Notes: generated by a model from the sequence alone, not told the origin. A DNA stretch of 64,000 bases from MGBC114079 sp964531385 (GCA_964531385.1 CAZHGC010000002.1:85783-149782), one strand, 5' to 3'; positions 32,885-40,833 are shown, counted from the first letter of the stretch. Numbers and translations: made by a program.

Positions 32885-32945
32885 TATCCTCGGCAGGCAA
32901 GCAAAGCTTTTATGTGAAACTCACACCTACTGTCTACGGCACTTT
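32885..32945 (-). ncRNA. L10 ribosomal-protein leader (autoregulatory element)
   Basis: The start of the rplJ transcript contains TGCCGTAGACAGTAGGTG and, 40 bases later, GCCTGCCGAGG, the conserved pieces of the L10 leader that bind the L10-L12 complex. Together with the downstream attenuator this gives feedback control of rplJ-rplL. Confidence 0.8.
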
Positions 32946-32949
32946 TTGT

Positions 32950-32978
32950 ATTATACAATTAATTTTATCTTTTGTCAA
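32950..32978 (-). promoter_or_regulatory. Promoter of rplJ-rplL
   Basis: TTGACA (32973-32978) and TATAAT (32950-32955) on the minus strand, perfect hexamers, 17 bases apart. rplK and rplA are not upstream; the next gene is yajC on the other strand. Confidence 0.9.
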
Positions 32979-33093
32979 CAACTTTTTAAAATTTTTTCAA
33001 CAATTCTTCAAACAAAGTTCATTTTCAAATATATCGCAAAATCATAAAAAACAACATTGTGTTTTGTTGTCTGAAAAAAAATGATTATTACGC

Positions 33094-33122
33094 TTGACGA
33101 GAACAAATTAATTATATATAAT
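33094..33122 (+). promoter_or_regulatory. Promoter of yajC
   Basis: TTGACG at 33094-33099 and TATAAT at 33117-33122 with a 17-base spacer, 64 bases before the start codon. Confidence 0.8.
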
Positions 33123-33185
33123 TAAAATGCGTTAATAACGTTTACACCGATGTTTTTCGGAATTTATACAATAGGAGATGTAATT

Positions 33186-33653
33186 ATGGATTTATCCGAT
33201 GTTATTGTTTTTGGAAACAATATTTCTATGGGCGACAAAACCGTTGCAAATAATAATCAACAAGAAGCCCAAAAAACAAACGAAGGAACGCAAGTTCCCT
33301 CATCAGACGGTGCACAAGCACAGCAAGAAGGCTCAGGCTTTATGGGTATGGGCGGAATGATTATCTATATCGTTGCGTTAATTGCTTTGTTTTATTTCTT
33401 CGCAATCAGACCGCAAAAGAAAAGAGAAAAAGAACTTTCAAATATTCAAAATGCAATCAATGTAGGTGATTGGGTTATGACTTCAAGCGGATTTTACGGA
33501 AAAGTTGTTGACATCGCAGACCAAGTTTTCGTTGTTGAATTCGGAACAAATAAAGGCGTTAAAATCCCTGTAAGAAAATCCGAAATAATCGGAAATAAAG
33601 AGCCAAATTTAACCGTTTCCCAAACTTCAGCCGAAGTTGAAGAAAAAAAATAA
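33186..33653 (+). CDS. yajC: Preprotein translocase subunit YajC
   Basis: Small membrane partner of the Sec-DF complex. From the ATG at 33186, with AGGAGA 7 bases upstream, the protein is 155 residues. It has a Gln/Asn-rich N-terminal stretch of about 50 residues, longer than usual, then a membrane segment (GGMIIYIVALIALFYFFAIRP), the RPQKKREKE motif and the small beta domain INVGDWVMTSSGFYGKVV. secD and secF are not adjacent; a terminator follows. Confidence 0.93.
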   Translation: MDLSDVIVFGNNISMGDKTVANNNQQEAQKTNEGTQVPSSDGAQAQQEGSGFMGMGGMIIYIVALIALFYFFAIRPQKKREKELSNIQNAINVGDWVMTSSGFYGKVVDIADQVFVVEFGTNKGVKIPVRKSEIIGNKEPNLTVSQTSAEVEEKK

Positions 33654-33697
33654 ATTTGCAAAAATAACATTTGCAAATTAATGCTAAAATTAAGTAA

Positions 33698-33733
33698 GGG
33701 TGTGAAAAATCATAAATTTTTCATACCCTTTTT
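33698..33733 (+). terminator. Terminator of yajC
   Basis: GGGTGTGAAAAAT and ATTTTTCATACCC pair over 13 bases with one G-T wobble around a 3-base loop, followed by TTTTT. Confidence 0.88.
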
Positions 33734-33734
33734 A

Positions 33735-34045
33735 ATTTTCAAATTTTCCTCGCCTGTTTTTTTCCTTTTCCCACTCGCTCCATTCCTCTTCTTCCCCACC
33801 TCCTTTTCCCCTCTTGCCAAACCTCTCTCCGCTCCTTCTCTCCCTTTCCAAACCTCTCTCCCTTTTCTTCCCTCGCCTTTTCCCTCTCAAACTTCCTTTC
33901 CACTTCCTTGCCAATCCCCCTTTTCTTCCCTCGCCTTTTCCCTCTCAAACTTCTTTTCTCCCCCTTTGCCACCCACCTTTTTCCCTTTCTTTTCCCTTTT
34001 CTTTTCCCCTCTCAAACTCCCTTTCCTCTCCCCTCCCATATATGT
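33735..34045. repeat. Polypyrimidine tract between yajC and xfp
   Basis: About 300 bases almost wholly C and T on the plus strand, interrupted every 20-50 bases by CCAAA or TCAAA. The unit CCCTCGCCTTTTCCCTCTC followed by AAACTTC recurs. Open frames on both strands are low-complexity and lack ribosome-binding sites, so I see no gene. Confidence 0.8.
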
Positions 34046-34073
34046 AATTTTTTTCCACCTCGAAATAAGGAGG

Positions 34074-34113
34074 AACCCCCTCACCGTCGAAAAATTTCGA
34101 CAACAAGGGGGTT
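34074..34113. other. Hairpin downstream of xfp
   Basis: AACCCCCT and AGGGGGTT pair over 8 bases, with an inner TCGAAA/TTTCGA stem. There is no T-run on either strand, so a terminator role for xfp is only possible. Confidence 0.45.
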
Positions 34114-34139
34114 ATATTATTTATAAACTGCATATATAA

Positions 34140-36506
34140 TTATTTATCGGAGTCTTCAGGTGTGTGCCATTTCCAATCACGAACTTCTGGAAGGTCAACG
34201 CCATATTCAGAAATATGATGTTTGTGAGCAACCAAAGTATCACGCATCTTTTGAAGAAGATGAGCACCCTTGTTTCCAAGCTGAGGAAGATTATTTATAA
34301 CAGCTTGAACAAGGTGGAAACGGTCAATTTCATTTTGAACACGCATATCAAAAGGAGTTGTTATAGTTCCCTCTTCCTGATATCCAAATACGTGAAGATT
34401 TCTGTTAGTACGGAAATATGTCAATTCGTGAATCATAGTTGGATAACCATGGAATGCAAAAATAATAGGTTTGTCTTTCGTAAATAATGCGTCATAGTCA
34501 ACGTCTGTCAAACCATGAGGGTGCTTTGTTGAAGATTCAAGCTTCATAAGGTCAACAACGTTTATAAATCTAATCTTCAATTCCGGCATATTGTCACGAA
34601 GAATAGTAACAGCAGCCAAAGATTCCAAAGTTGGTGTATCACCGCAACAAGCAATAACAACATCAGGCTCACCGCCTTGGTCGTTGCTTGCCCAATCCCA
34701 AATACTAACACCTTGAGTACAATGTTTAACAGCTTGTTCCATAGTCAACCATTGAGGTCTTGGGTGTTTCGAAGTAACAAGAACGTTAACATAGTTCTTA
34801 CTTGCAATACAATGATCAAAACAAGAAAGTAAACAGTTAGTATCAGGTGGAAGATAAATACGAACAACGTCTGCTTTTTTGTTTGCAATATGGTCCAAAA
34901 ATCCTGGGTCTTGATGTGTAAAACCGTTGTGGTCTTGTTGCCAAACGTTTGAACTTAAAATAAGGTTCAAAGATGCAATTTTTTGACGCCAAGGAAGTTC
35001 CGAACAAACTTTAAGCCATTTAGCGTGCTGAGCAGCCATAGAATCAACAATACGAATGAAAGCTTCATAGCTTGCAAAAAAACCATGACGACCTGTCAAA
35101 AGATAACCTTCAAGCCAACCCTCACACATATGCTCGCTTAACATCGAGTCCATAACTCTTCCGTCTGCTGCAATAAATTCGTCGTTTGGTTGAACTTCGC
35201 CGTTGTTCCAATCTCTGTTTGTAACTTCAAAAACTTTGCCAAGTCTGTTGGACATAGTTTCGTCTGGTCCAAAAATTCTAAAGTTTCTCGATTCTTTGTT
35301 AAGAGCAAATACGTCACGAACATATCCGCCAAGTTCAATCATATCCTGCCCCTCAACAGAACCCGGATAAGGAACTTCTTTTGCATATTTCTTAAAGTCC
35401 GGAAGATGAAGGTCACGAAGAAGAAGACCGCCGTTTGCGTGAGGATTTGCACTAATTCTTCTTTCGCCTGTCGGAGCAAGCTCTTTAAGTTCGGGAATAA
35501 GACGTGCATTTTCGTCAAATAATTCTTCAGGTTTATAGCTCAAAAGCCATTGTTTAAGAAGTTCGAGATGCTCTTCTTTTTCCATTGTGATAGGAACTTG
35601 ATGAGCTCTGAAAGAACCCTCAATATTTTGTCCGTCAACAACTTTCGGGCCTGTCCAACCCTTAGGAGTGCGAAGAACAATCATAGGCCAGAAAGGTCTG
35701 GAAGAATCGTTGTTTTCACGAGCATTCTTTTGAATTTCTTTAATTTTCTGAACACATATATCAGAAGCTTCTGCCATTTTTTTGTGCATTTCCATAGGGT
35801 CAGAACCCTCAACAAAATATGGCTCCCAACCACAGCCGTGGAAAAAGCTTTCAATTTCATCGTGAGAAATTCTTGAAAAAATAGTTGGGTTCGAAATTTT
35901 ATAACCGTTAAGATGCAAAATCGGAAGAACCGCACCGTCTGTAACAGGATTTAAAAACTTGTTTGAATGCCAAGCTGTTGCAAGAGGACCTGTTTCCGCT
36001 TCACCATCACCAACAATACAAGTTGCAATCAAATCAGGATTATCAAAAACAGCACCAAAAGCATGGGCAATTGAATAACCAAGTTCACCGCCCTCGTTGA
36101 TAGAACCCGGAGTTTCGGGAGCAACGTGGCTTGAAATTCCGCCTGGGAAAGAGAACTGTTTGCAAAGCTTTTTCATACCCTCAATGTCTTGGCTAACGTT
36201 TGGATAAACTTCGCTGTATGTTCCCTCAAGATATGAGTTTGCAACAAAGAAGTTTCCGCCATGACCCGGACCGGAAATCAAAATCATATCCAAGTCAAAT
36301 TTTTTAATCACTCGGTTCATATGTACATAAACAAAGTTCTGACCCGGAACAGTTCCCCAGTGTCCAACAATTTTCTTTTTAATGTGCTCCATAGTAAGAG
36401 GTTCACGTAAAAGAGGGTTGTCAAGCAAATAAAGCTGAGCAGCAGATAAATAGTTTGCAGCTCTCCAATAAGCGTCTATTTTTTCAAAATAGTCTTGAGT
36501 GTTCAT
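34140..36506 (-). CDS. xfp: Xylulose-5-phosphate/fructose-6-phosphate phosphoketolase
   Basis: Thiamine diphosphate enzyme that splits xylulose 5-phosphate (and often fructose 6-phosphate) with phosphate to acetyl phosphate and an aldose phosphate. The 788-residue protein matches the family. Signatures are clear: EGGELGYSIAHAFG, VGDGEAETGPLATAWHSNKF (TPP/Mg binding), LNLILSSNVWQQDHNGFTHQDPGF and FINVVDLMKL. It has its own promoter and a leader with a small CTGTTT/AAACAG hairpin just before the ribosome-binding site. It would give acetyl phosphate and ATP from sugars; no acetate kinase gene is in the window. Whether it uses both substrates cannot be read from the sequence. Confidence 0.96.
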   Translation of the reverse strand: MNTQDYFEKIDAYWRAANYLSAAQLYLLDNPLLREPLTMEHIKKKIVGHWGTVPGQNFVYVHMNRVIKKFDLDMILISGPGHGGNFFVANSYLEGTYSEVYPNVSQDIEGMKKLCKQFSFPGGISSHVAPETPGSINEGGELGYSIAHAFGAVFDNPDLIATCIVGDGEAETGPLATAWHSNKFLNPVTDGAVLPILHLNGYKISNPTIFSRISHDEIESFFHGCGWEPYFVEGSDPMEMHKKMAEASDICVQKIKEIQKNARENNDSSRPFWPMIVLRTPKGWTGPKVVDGQNIEGSFRAHQVPITMEKEEHLELLKQWLLSYKPEELFDENARLIPELKELAPTGERRISANPHANGGLLLRDLHLPDFKKYAKEVPYPGSVEGQDMIELGGYVRDVFALNKESRNFRIFGPDETMSNRLGKVFEVTNRDWNNGEVQPNDEFIAADGRVMDSMLSEHMCEGWLEGYLLTGRHGFFASYEAFIRIVDSMAAQHAKWLKVCSELPWRQKIASLNLILSSNVWQQDHNGFTHQDPGFLDHIANKKADVVRIYLPPDTNCLLSCFDHCIASKNYVNVLVTSKHPRPQWLTMEQAVKHCTQGVSIWDWASNDQGGEPDVVIACCGDTPTLESLAAVTILRDNMPELKIRFINVVDLMKLESSTKHPHGLTDVDYDALFTKDKPIIFAFHGYPTMIHELTYFRTNRNLHVFGYQEEGTITTPFDMRVQNEIDRFHLVQAVINNLPQLGNKGAHLLQKMRDTLVAHKHHISEYGVDLPEVRDWKWHTPEDSDK

Positions 36507-36573
36507 TTCGTCTTATTCTCCTCTCTTCTGTTTAAAATCAAACAGACGATTAAATTATTTTTTTGATGATTAC

Positions 36574-36603
36574 ATTATAACTTATAATAACAAGTTTTGT
36601 CAA
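36574..36603 (-). promoter_or_regulatory. Promoter of xfp
   Basis: TTGACA (36598-36603) and TATAAT (36574-36579) on the minus strand with an 18-base spacer. The region 36604-36890 upstream is AT-rich with no gene seen. Confidence 0.8.
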
Positions 36604-36894
36604 ATTTTTAACTTGTATTTTTTTGCTTTACTTAAATGTAAAAAGTAGATTTTTACAAAAATAAATCAAATTTTTGTACATAAAATACAATATTTCATCT
36701 TTCATATTGGATAATTTAACATATATACAACTTATATTAAGAAATATTTAACATTTGATTAAGCCTAATATAAAAAAAATTTGTTAAACATTATATCGAC
36801 AACCGTTTCAAAGTTGTTATAACAGCAATAGATGTATTTATAACTTAAAAAAATCCCCTCTCCAAGTAAAACCCCAAACATCTTATATTTCAAA

Positions 36895-37500
36895 TCGCTT
36901 TTTTCTCCCCTTTCCCCCTTTTTCCCTCTCTTTCCCTCTCCCCCCTCTTTTTTCTCCTTTTCCCTCCGCCAAATCTTCTCTCCTCTTCCCCATCTTCACT
37001 AAATTCCTTTGTTCTTCTTCCTGTTTTTTTCAAAATCACCCTCTCCTACCCCTTTTCCCCTCTGCCAAATTTTCCTTTTTAAAATCTCTCTGCTCTCTTC
37101 CCTCTCCGCTCTCCCTTTCCCCTGTTTTCTTCTCCCTTTCCCCCTCTCTTCCCCTTTCCTCCTTTTCCTCTCCGCCAAAATTCTCTTTTTACGCCCTCTC
37201 TTCTCCTTTCCTTTCCTTTCCTCTCCTCCCTCTCCGTTCTCCCTTTCCCGTCTTCTTTCCCACCTCTTTTTTCTTCCGCCAAATCCCCCTCTCTTTCTTT
37301 CCCCCTCTCTTCCCCTTTCCTCCTTTTCCTCTCCGCCAAAATTCTCTTTTTACGCCCTCTCTTCTCCTTTCCTTTCCTTTCCTCTCCTCCCTCTCCGTTC
37401 TCCCTTTCCCGTCTTCTTTCCCACCTCTTTTTTCTTCCGCCAAATCCCCCTCTCTTTCTCTCCCCTCTCTCTTCCCCCTTTCCTCTTTCCCCTCCTCCAA
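36895..37500. repeat. Polypyrimidine tract between xfp and flagellin
   Basis: About 600 bases strongly C/T on the plus strand, with CCGCCAAA or TGCCAAA islands at 20-60 base spacing. It contains an exact tandem duplication. Long open frames on both strands are repetitive (Arg/Glu/Gly/Lys or Phe/Leu/Pro/Ser only) and unsupported. Confidence 0.85.
37137..37458. repeat. Exact tandem duplication of 161 bp
   Basis: The stretch 37137-37297 (starting TTTCCCCCTCTCTTCCCC) is repeated without visible change from 37298 to about 37458. Each copy holds two CCGCCAAA islands. Identity of the copies suggests a recent slippage or unequal exchange. Confidence 0.85.
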
Positions 37501-37507
37501 AACAAAA

Positions 37508-37536
37508 AAACGCCAAGCCCAAAGGGCTTAGCGTTT
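37508..37536 (-). terminator. Second terminator after flagellin
   Basis: AAACGCTAAGCCC and GGGCTTGGCGTTT form a 13-bp stem with one wobble and a 3-base loop, then TTTTTTG on the minus strand. Confidence 0.9.
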
Positions 37537-37561
37537 CAAACCAACAAAGCAAAAAATCTAA

Positions 37562-37591
37562 AAAGGCCGTCAACTTTCGTTGACGACCTTT
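37562..37591 (-). terminator. First terminator after flagellin
   Basis: AAAGGTCGTCAAC and GTTGACGGCCTTT form a 13-bp stem with one wobble and a GAAA loop, then TTAGATTTTTTG on the minus strand. It lies 37 bases past the flagellin stop codon. Confidence 0.9.
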
Positions 37592-37628
37592 CGCAAACAT
37601 AATATACAATAAGTAAGTATCTGCTAAA

Positions 37629-38486
37629 TTACTGTAACAAAGAAACAACGCTGCTTGTAGCCTGGTTAGCCTGTGCAAGCATAGCAGTTGCAGCCTGCTG
37701 AAGAACGTTAGCAGAAGTAACTTTCATCATTTCAGAAGCCATATCTGCATCTTCAATACGTGATCTTGCAGAAGTAAGGTTTTCAGAAGAAACCTGAAGG
37801 TTGTTGCTTGTGTATTCAAGTCTGTTCTGTTTAGCACCAAGTTTAGCTCTTTCTTCAGAAACATCTTTGATAGCAGTATCAACTGTTTTGATGAGGTTAG
37901 AAATGTTCTTACCACCAGAAACAGAAGCAGCATGAGTACCAACTTTAGAAGCAACATTATGAACTTTCAAAGAAGTAGCAGACATGTTTTTGATTGTCAT
38001 ATCAATTTTCTGACCAGCGTTAGCACCGATCTGGAACCACAAACCATTGCTAGAGAATTTACCTGAAGTAAGAACTTTTTCGTTGAATTCAGTTCTCTTA
38101 GACATATCTGTGATTTCTTCAGTAAGCTGAGCAAGTTCTTTCTGGATTTTAGTACGGTCAGTTGTAGCATTTGTATCATTGGCAGCCTGAACAACAAGTT
38201 CTCTCATTCTCTGAAGCATAGATTCGATCTCGCTCATAGAACCTTCAGCTGTCTGAATTAAGCTCATAGCGTCCTGTGCATTTTTGTTAGCCATGTCAAG
38301 ACCTTTGATCTGAGCTCTCATTTTTTCGCTAATAGCCAAACCAGCAGCATCATCAGAAGCTCTGTTGATTTTTTTACCGCTTGAAAGTCTTTCGCTTGCT
38401 TTAGTTAAAGTTGTTCCAACAGAACCTAACATTCTGTGTGAGTTTAAAGCTCTAATATTAGTGTTAATAACTGTATTACTAGCCAT
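37629..38486 (-). CDS. hag: Flagellin, minimal D0-D1 type
   Basis: Filament protein exported by the flagellar type III system. The 285-residue protein has the conserved N-terminal region (MASNTVINTNIRALNSHRML, then GKKINRASDDAAGLAISEKMRAQIKGL) and C-terminal region (LGAKQNRLEYTSNNLQVSSENLTSARSRIEDADMASEM, ending ANQATSSVVSLLQ). Only about 60 residues separate them, so the outer D2/D3 domains are missing and the filament surface is simple. GGAGGG precedes the ATG. It is a lone gene with a sigma-D-like promoter, a folded leader and two terminators in series, as expected for a very highly expressed message. No other flagellar gene is in the window. Confidence 0.97.
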   Translation of the reverse strand: MASNTVINTNIRALNSHRMLGSVGTTLTKASERLSSGKKINRASDDAAGLAISEKMRAQIKGLDMANKNAQDAMSLIQTAEGSMSEIESMLQRMRELVVQAANDTNATTDRTKIQKELAQLTEEITDMSKRTEFNEKVLTSGKFSSNGLWFQIGANAGQKIDMTIKNMSATSLKVHNVASKVGTHAASVSGGKNISNLIKTVDTAIKDVSEERAKLGAKQNRLEYTSNNLQVSSENLTSARSRIEDADMASEMMKVTSANVLQQAATAMLAQANQATSSVVSLLQ

Positions 38487-38569
38487 AATAATCCCTCCAT
38501 TGATTAAAATTCATACAAATCCATTTGCATGTTTATAATATAATATATTATGTTATAAATATATAAATA

Positions 38570-38611
38570 AATAATAACAAGCCGGTTCCCGGGTTTCCGC
38601 CCGTTATTATT
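38570..38611 (-). promoter_or_regulatory. Stable hairpin in the flagellin leader
   Basis: AATAATAAC and GTTATTATT pair over 9 bases and enclose a GC-rich core with GGGCGG, CCCGGG and CCGG that can form one or two inner stems. This GC island is striking in an AT-rich leader about 145 bases long and may stabilise the mRNA or be a regulator target. Confidence 0.65.
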
Positions 38612-38638
38612 ATTTAACAATTATCTCTTACACTATAT

Positions 38639-38665
38639 ATATCGTCATATTTAAAATTAACTTAA
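38639..38665 (-). promoter_or_regulatory. Sigma-D (sigma-28) like promoter of flagellin
   Basis: TTAAGTTA (38658-38665), 11 bases, then GACGATAT (38639-38646) on the minus strand. Each half matches 6 of 8 positions of the TAAAGTTT-N11-GCCGATAA consensus at exact spacing. Confidence 0.7.
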
Positions 38666-38695
38666 CACTTTTTTAAAAAAAATTTTTAAAATTTT

Positions 38696-39331
38696 TTAAA
38701 ATTTTAAATCTGAAAAGAATATAGGCAATTTTTCCTTAAATTCAGCCAAAATTGCCCTTGCAATTTCTCTCATTTGAGGGTGAGCCGCCAAATCTGCCCT
38801 AAGTTTAAAAAAATGTCTCCATTCTCTCAAATTCATAGTAACAACAATTTCCGTTTTCAAAGAATTTGGCAAAACAGAGCGTGCTTCTTCGGGCTTTGCA
38901 CCAAGCTCAATAAGCTTGTTATACTTTCTTTCCGCCTCCGCCATGCTCTCTTTCCAAATTTCAAAACATTCTCTGTCTTTTTCCAAATTGTCGTTCCAAA
39001 AACAAGGCTTAATAAAAGTAAGTTCGTTGCCAAATCTGTCTTTCGAATAATTGCAATATCTCGTCGATTCCTGTGAATAACTTGCAATTCTGTGACGAAC
39101 AATTTCGTGGCTAACACCCCTATCGCAAATAATTCTGACAGTTATTTTTTCGTGTTCCAAAACAGATTCGTGACCTCTTTTTAAAATGTTTAAAATAAAT
39201 TTTTCGGCAGAACCATCATAAATGTTGCTTTCGCTTTTATAACAAGTTCTTCCCGCTCTTTCAATGGTCGATGTAATCTTCTTTTCGTCAATTTCATCTT
39301 CAATAAAAAAAGAAGGCTCAATTATGTTCAA
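38696..39331 (-). CDS. thyX: Flavin-dependent thymidylate synthase
   Basis: Makes dTMP from dUMP using FAD, NADPH and methylene-THF. The protein is 211 residues from the chosen start. The ThyX signature RHRIASYSQESTR is intact, with HESVLEHEKITVRIICDRGVSHEIV before it and a C-terminal NLREWRHFFKLR block. The start is set at TTG 39331, with TTGGAG 9 bases upstream; an in-frame TTG at 39346 lies within that site. It overlaps no neighbour. A ThyA gene is not seen in the window. Confidence 0.94.
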   Translation of the reverse strand: MNIIEPSFFIEDEIDEKKITSTIERAGRTCYKSESNIYDGSAEKFILNILKRGHESVLEHEKITVRIICDRGVSHEIVRHRIASYSQESTRYCNYSKDRFGNELTFIKPCFWNDNLEKDRECFEIWKESMAEAERKYNKLIELGAKPEEARSVLPNSLKTEIVVTMNLREWRHFFKLRADLAAHPQMREIARAILAEFKEKLPIFFSDLKF

Positions 39332-39470
39332 AAATAACAACTCCAATCTAAATAAAAATCATTTTCTTCCGCAATCCGCCAAAATTTCGCCTTTGCAAAT
39401 TTCAACCTCTTTCACAACCTCAATTATTCTTTTTTCCAACTAAGCTCCAACCGCCATTGCGTCGCAGACT

Positions 39471-39579
39471 TTTTTCCGCAGGTTGGGCTTTGCCCAACCG
39501 AGGAGAACAGCGGTTTTTTGTGCGAAAAAACCGCTGTTTCTTCCTCTGCAACCTTGCGGAAAATCAAAGATTTTTCGCA
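39471..39579. other. Nested hairpin element between thyX and recR
   Basis: Three consecutive stems: GGTTGGGC/GCCCAACC at 39481-39499; a long stem of about 20 bp at 39500-39546 with CAGCGG/CCGCTG in its middle; and TGCGGAAAATC/GATTTTTCGCA at 39555-39579. CCGCAGGTTG (39477-39486) can also pair with CAACCTTGCGG (39549-39559), so two folds compete. The rest of the 250-base gap holds no gene. It could be a repeat element, a 3' processing structure of recR, or a regulatory RNA. Confidence 0.6.
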
Positions 39580-39584
39580 ACCTT

Positions 39585-40184
39585 TTACATTATCTGCCGT
39601 CCCTCCAACGCCCTAAGCAAAGTAACCTCATCAACATACTCCAAATCCCCACCAACAGGCACACCATGAGCAATTCTGCTAACCTTTATGCCAAGCGGTT
39701 TAATAAGTCGGCTCAAATACATAGCCGTTGCCTCTCCCTCAACATTCGGGTTCGTGGCAATAATAACTTCCTCAATGTTCTCGTCGCCAAGTCTGTTGAT
39801 AAGTTCTTTAATTTTAAGGTCAGCTGGAGTAATCCCGTTAATTGGCGAAATTGCACCGTTCAAAACGTGATAAACTCCTGTATATTCTTTCGTTTTTTCA
39901 TATGCCGCCATATCCCTCGGGTCCTCAACAACCATAATCGTGTTGTGATTTCTTTTAACGCTTGAACAAACAGGACAAGGGTCTTGATCCGTAAGATTAC
40001 AGCAAATCGAACAATATTTAATATCCCTCTTTGCACTAATTATGCTGTCCGCCAAAGCTTTTGCGTTTTCCTCCGGCATATTTATAATATAAAAAGCCAG
40101 CCTTTGAGCTGACTTTCCGCCAATTCCCGGAAGCTTCGACAACTGTTCAATCAGTGAACTGATAGGGTTTCCATATAAACTCAT
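39585..40184 (-). CDS. recR: Recombination protein RecR
   Basis: With RecO and RecF, helps load RecA at gaps in DNA. The 199-residue protein has the N-terminal helix-hairpin-helix (LPGIGGKSAQRLAFYI), the C4 zinc finger CSICCNLTDQDPCPVC, and the Toprim domain with VVEDPRDMAAYEKTKEYTGVYHVL and the C-terminal GVPVGGDLEYVDEVTLLRAL. It lies 120 bases after ybaB, the usual partner, but no dnaX precedes them. Confidence 0.96.
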   Translation of the reverse strand: MSLYGNPISSLIEQLSKLPGIGGKSAQRLAFYIINMPEENAKALADSIISAKRDIKYCSICCNLTDQDPCPVCSSVKRNHNTIMVVEDPRDMAAYEKTKEYTGVYHVLNGAISPINGITPADLKIKELINRLGDENIEEVIIATNPNVEGEATAMYLSRLIKPLGIKVSRIAHGVPVGGDLEYVDEVTLLRALEGRQIM

Positions 40185-40304
40185 AAATTATAACTCCCAA
40201 ATAATATCAACTAATTGTATAAAAAGTCTAATATCCGTCGGTTTCCAAAACTTAAAGCGATATATAAAACGCCTTCCCTCCAATAAAGGAAAGGTTTTCT
40301 TCAA

Positions 40305-40661
40305 TTAAAATAAACCGCTCGGCATACCCATTCCGCCGGTAATTCTTCCCATTTCGCTGTTGGCTGTTTCGTCTGCCTGCCTAATAGCCTCGTTAACCGC
40401 AGTCATAACAAGGTCTTGAAGCATCTCAACATCGTCTGGATCAACAACGTCCGGTGAAATTTCAATAGCTTTAATCTGCTTTTTCCCTGTTATGGTAACT
40501 TTAACAGCACCACCACCGCTTGTAACTTCAAATTCTTTGTTTTCAAGTTCTGTCTGCATCTGTTCCATCTGCTTTTGCATCTTCTGGGCTTGCTTCATAA
40601 GATTGTTCATATTCATTCCGCCCATACCGCCCGGAAAACCTCCGCCAAAACCTTTTGCCAT
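40305..40661 (-). CDS. ybaB: YbaB/EbfC family nucleoid-associated protein
   Basis: Small dimeric DNA-binding protein, usually encoded next to recR. The 118-residue protein has a Gly/Met-rich start (GFGGGFPGGMGGMNMNNLMKQAQKMQKQMEQMQ) and the conserved core EVTSGGGAVKVTITGKKQIKAIEISPDVVDPDDVEMLQDLVMTAVNEA. GGAGG lies 9 bases before the ATG. An imperfect hairpin at about 40265-40297 lies between it and recR. Confidence 0.95.
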   Translation of the reverse strand: MAKGFGGGFPGGMGGMNMNNLMKQAQKMQKQMEQMQTELENKEFEVTSGGGAVKVTITGKKQIKAIEISPDVVDPDDVEMLQDLVMTAVNEAIRQADETANSEMGRITGGMGMPSGLF

Positions 40662-40729
40662 AACACTTAACCTCCTAAATTTTAACTATAAGAAACAATC
40701 TGCTGTTTAATAAAAAAGTCTCCGCTTTA

Positions 40730-40769
40730 AAATGCTACTCCGTAGCTGTCGCTACTCGCTACCGCATTT
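40730..40769 (-). other. Hairpin in the ybaB-recR leader
   Basis: AAATGC and GCATTT enclose GTAGC/GCTAC stems, making a GC-rich fold between the promoter and ybaB. The adjoining CCCGAGGGGG is also GC-rich. It resembles the dispersed palindromic elements seen in clostridial intergenic regions, but no second copy is in this window. Confidence 0.5.
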
Positions 40770-40833
40770 CCCCCTCGGGTCGCTATGTTTTTTTATTTCC
40801 AATCTATTTTCTTATAACTTTTACATTAAAATT

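Noticed and set aside
33681..34139. Plus-strand frame of 152 codons after yajC
   Set aside because: Begins inside the yajC terminator, is made of Pro/Phe/Leu/Ser from the polypyrimidine tract, and has no start signal.
37079..37678. Long Arg/Glu/Gly/Lys-rich frame on the minus strand (and a Phe/Pro/Ser frame on the plus strand)
   Set aside because: Both arise from the polypurine tract; residues are low-complexity, the minus frame begins inside flagellin, and two terminators precede the tract.
39457..39669. 70-codon plus-strand frame over the nested hairpins
   Set aside because: Runs through perfect inverted repeats into the antisense of recR, with no ribosome-binding site.
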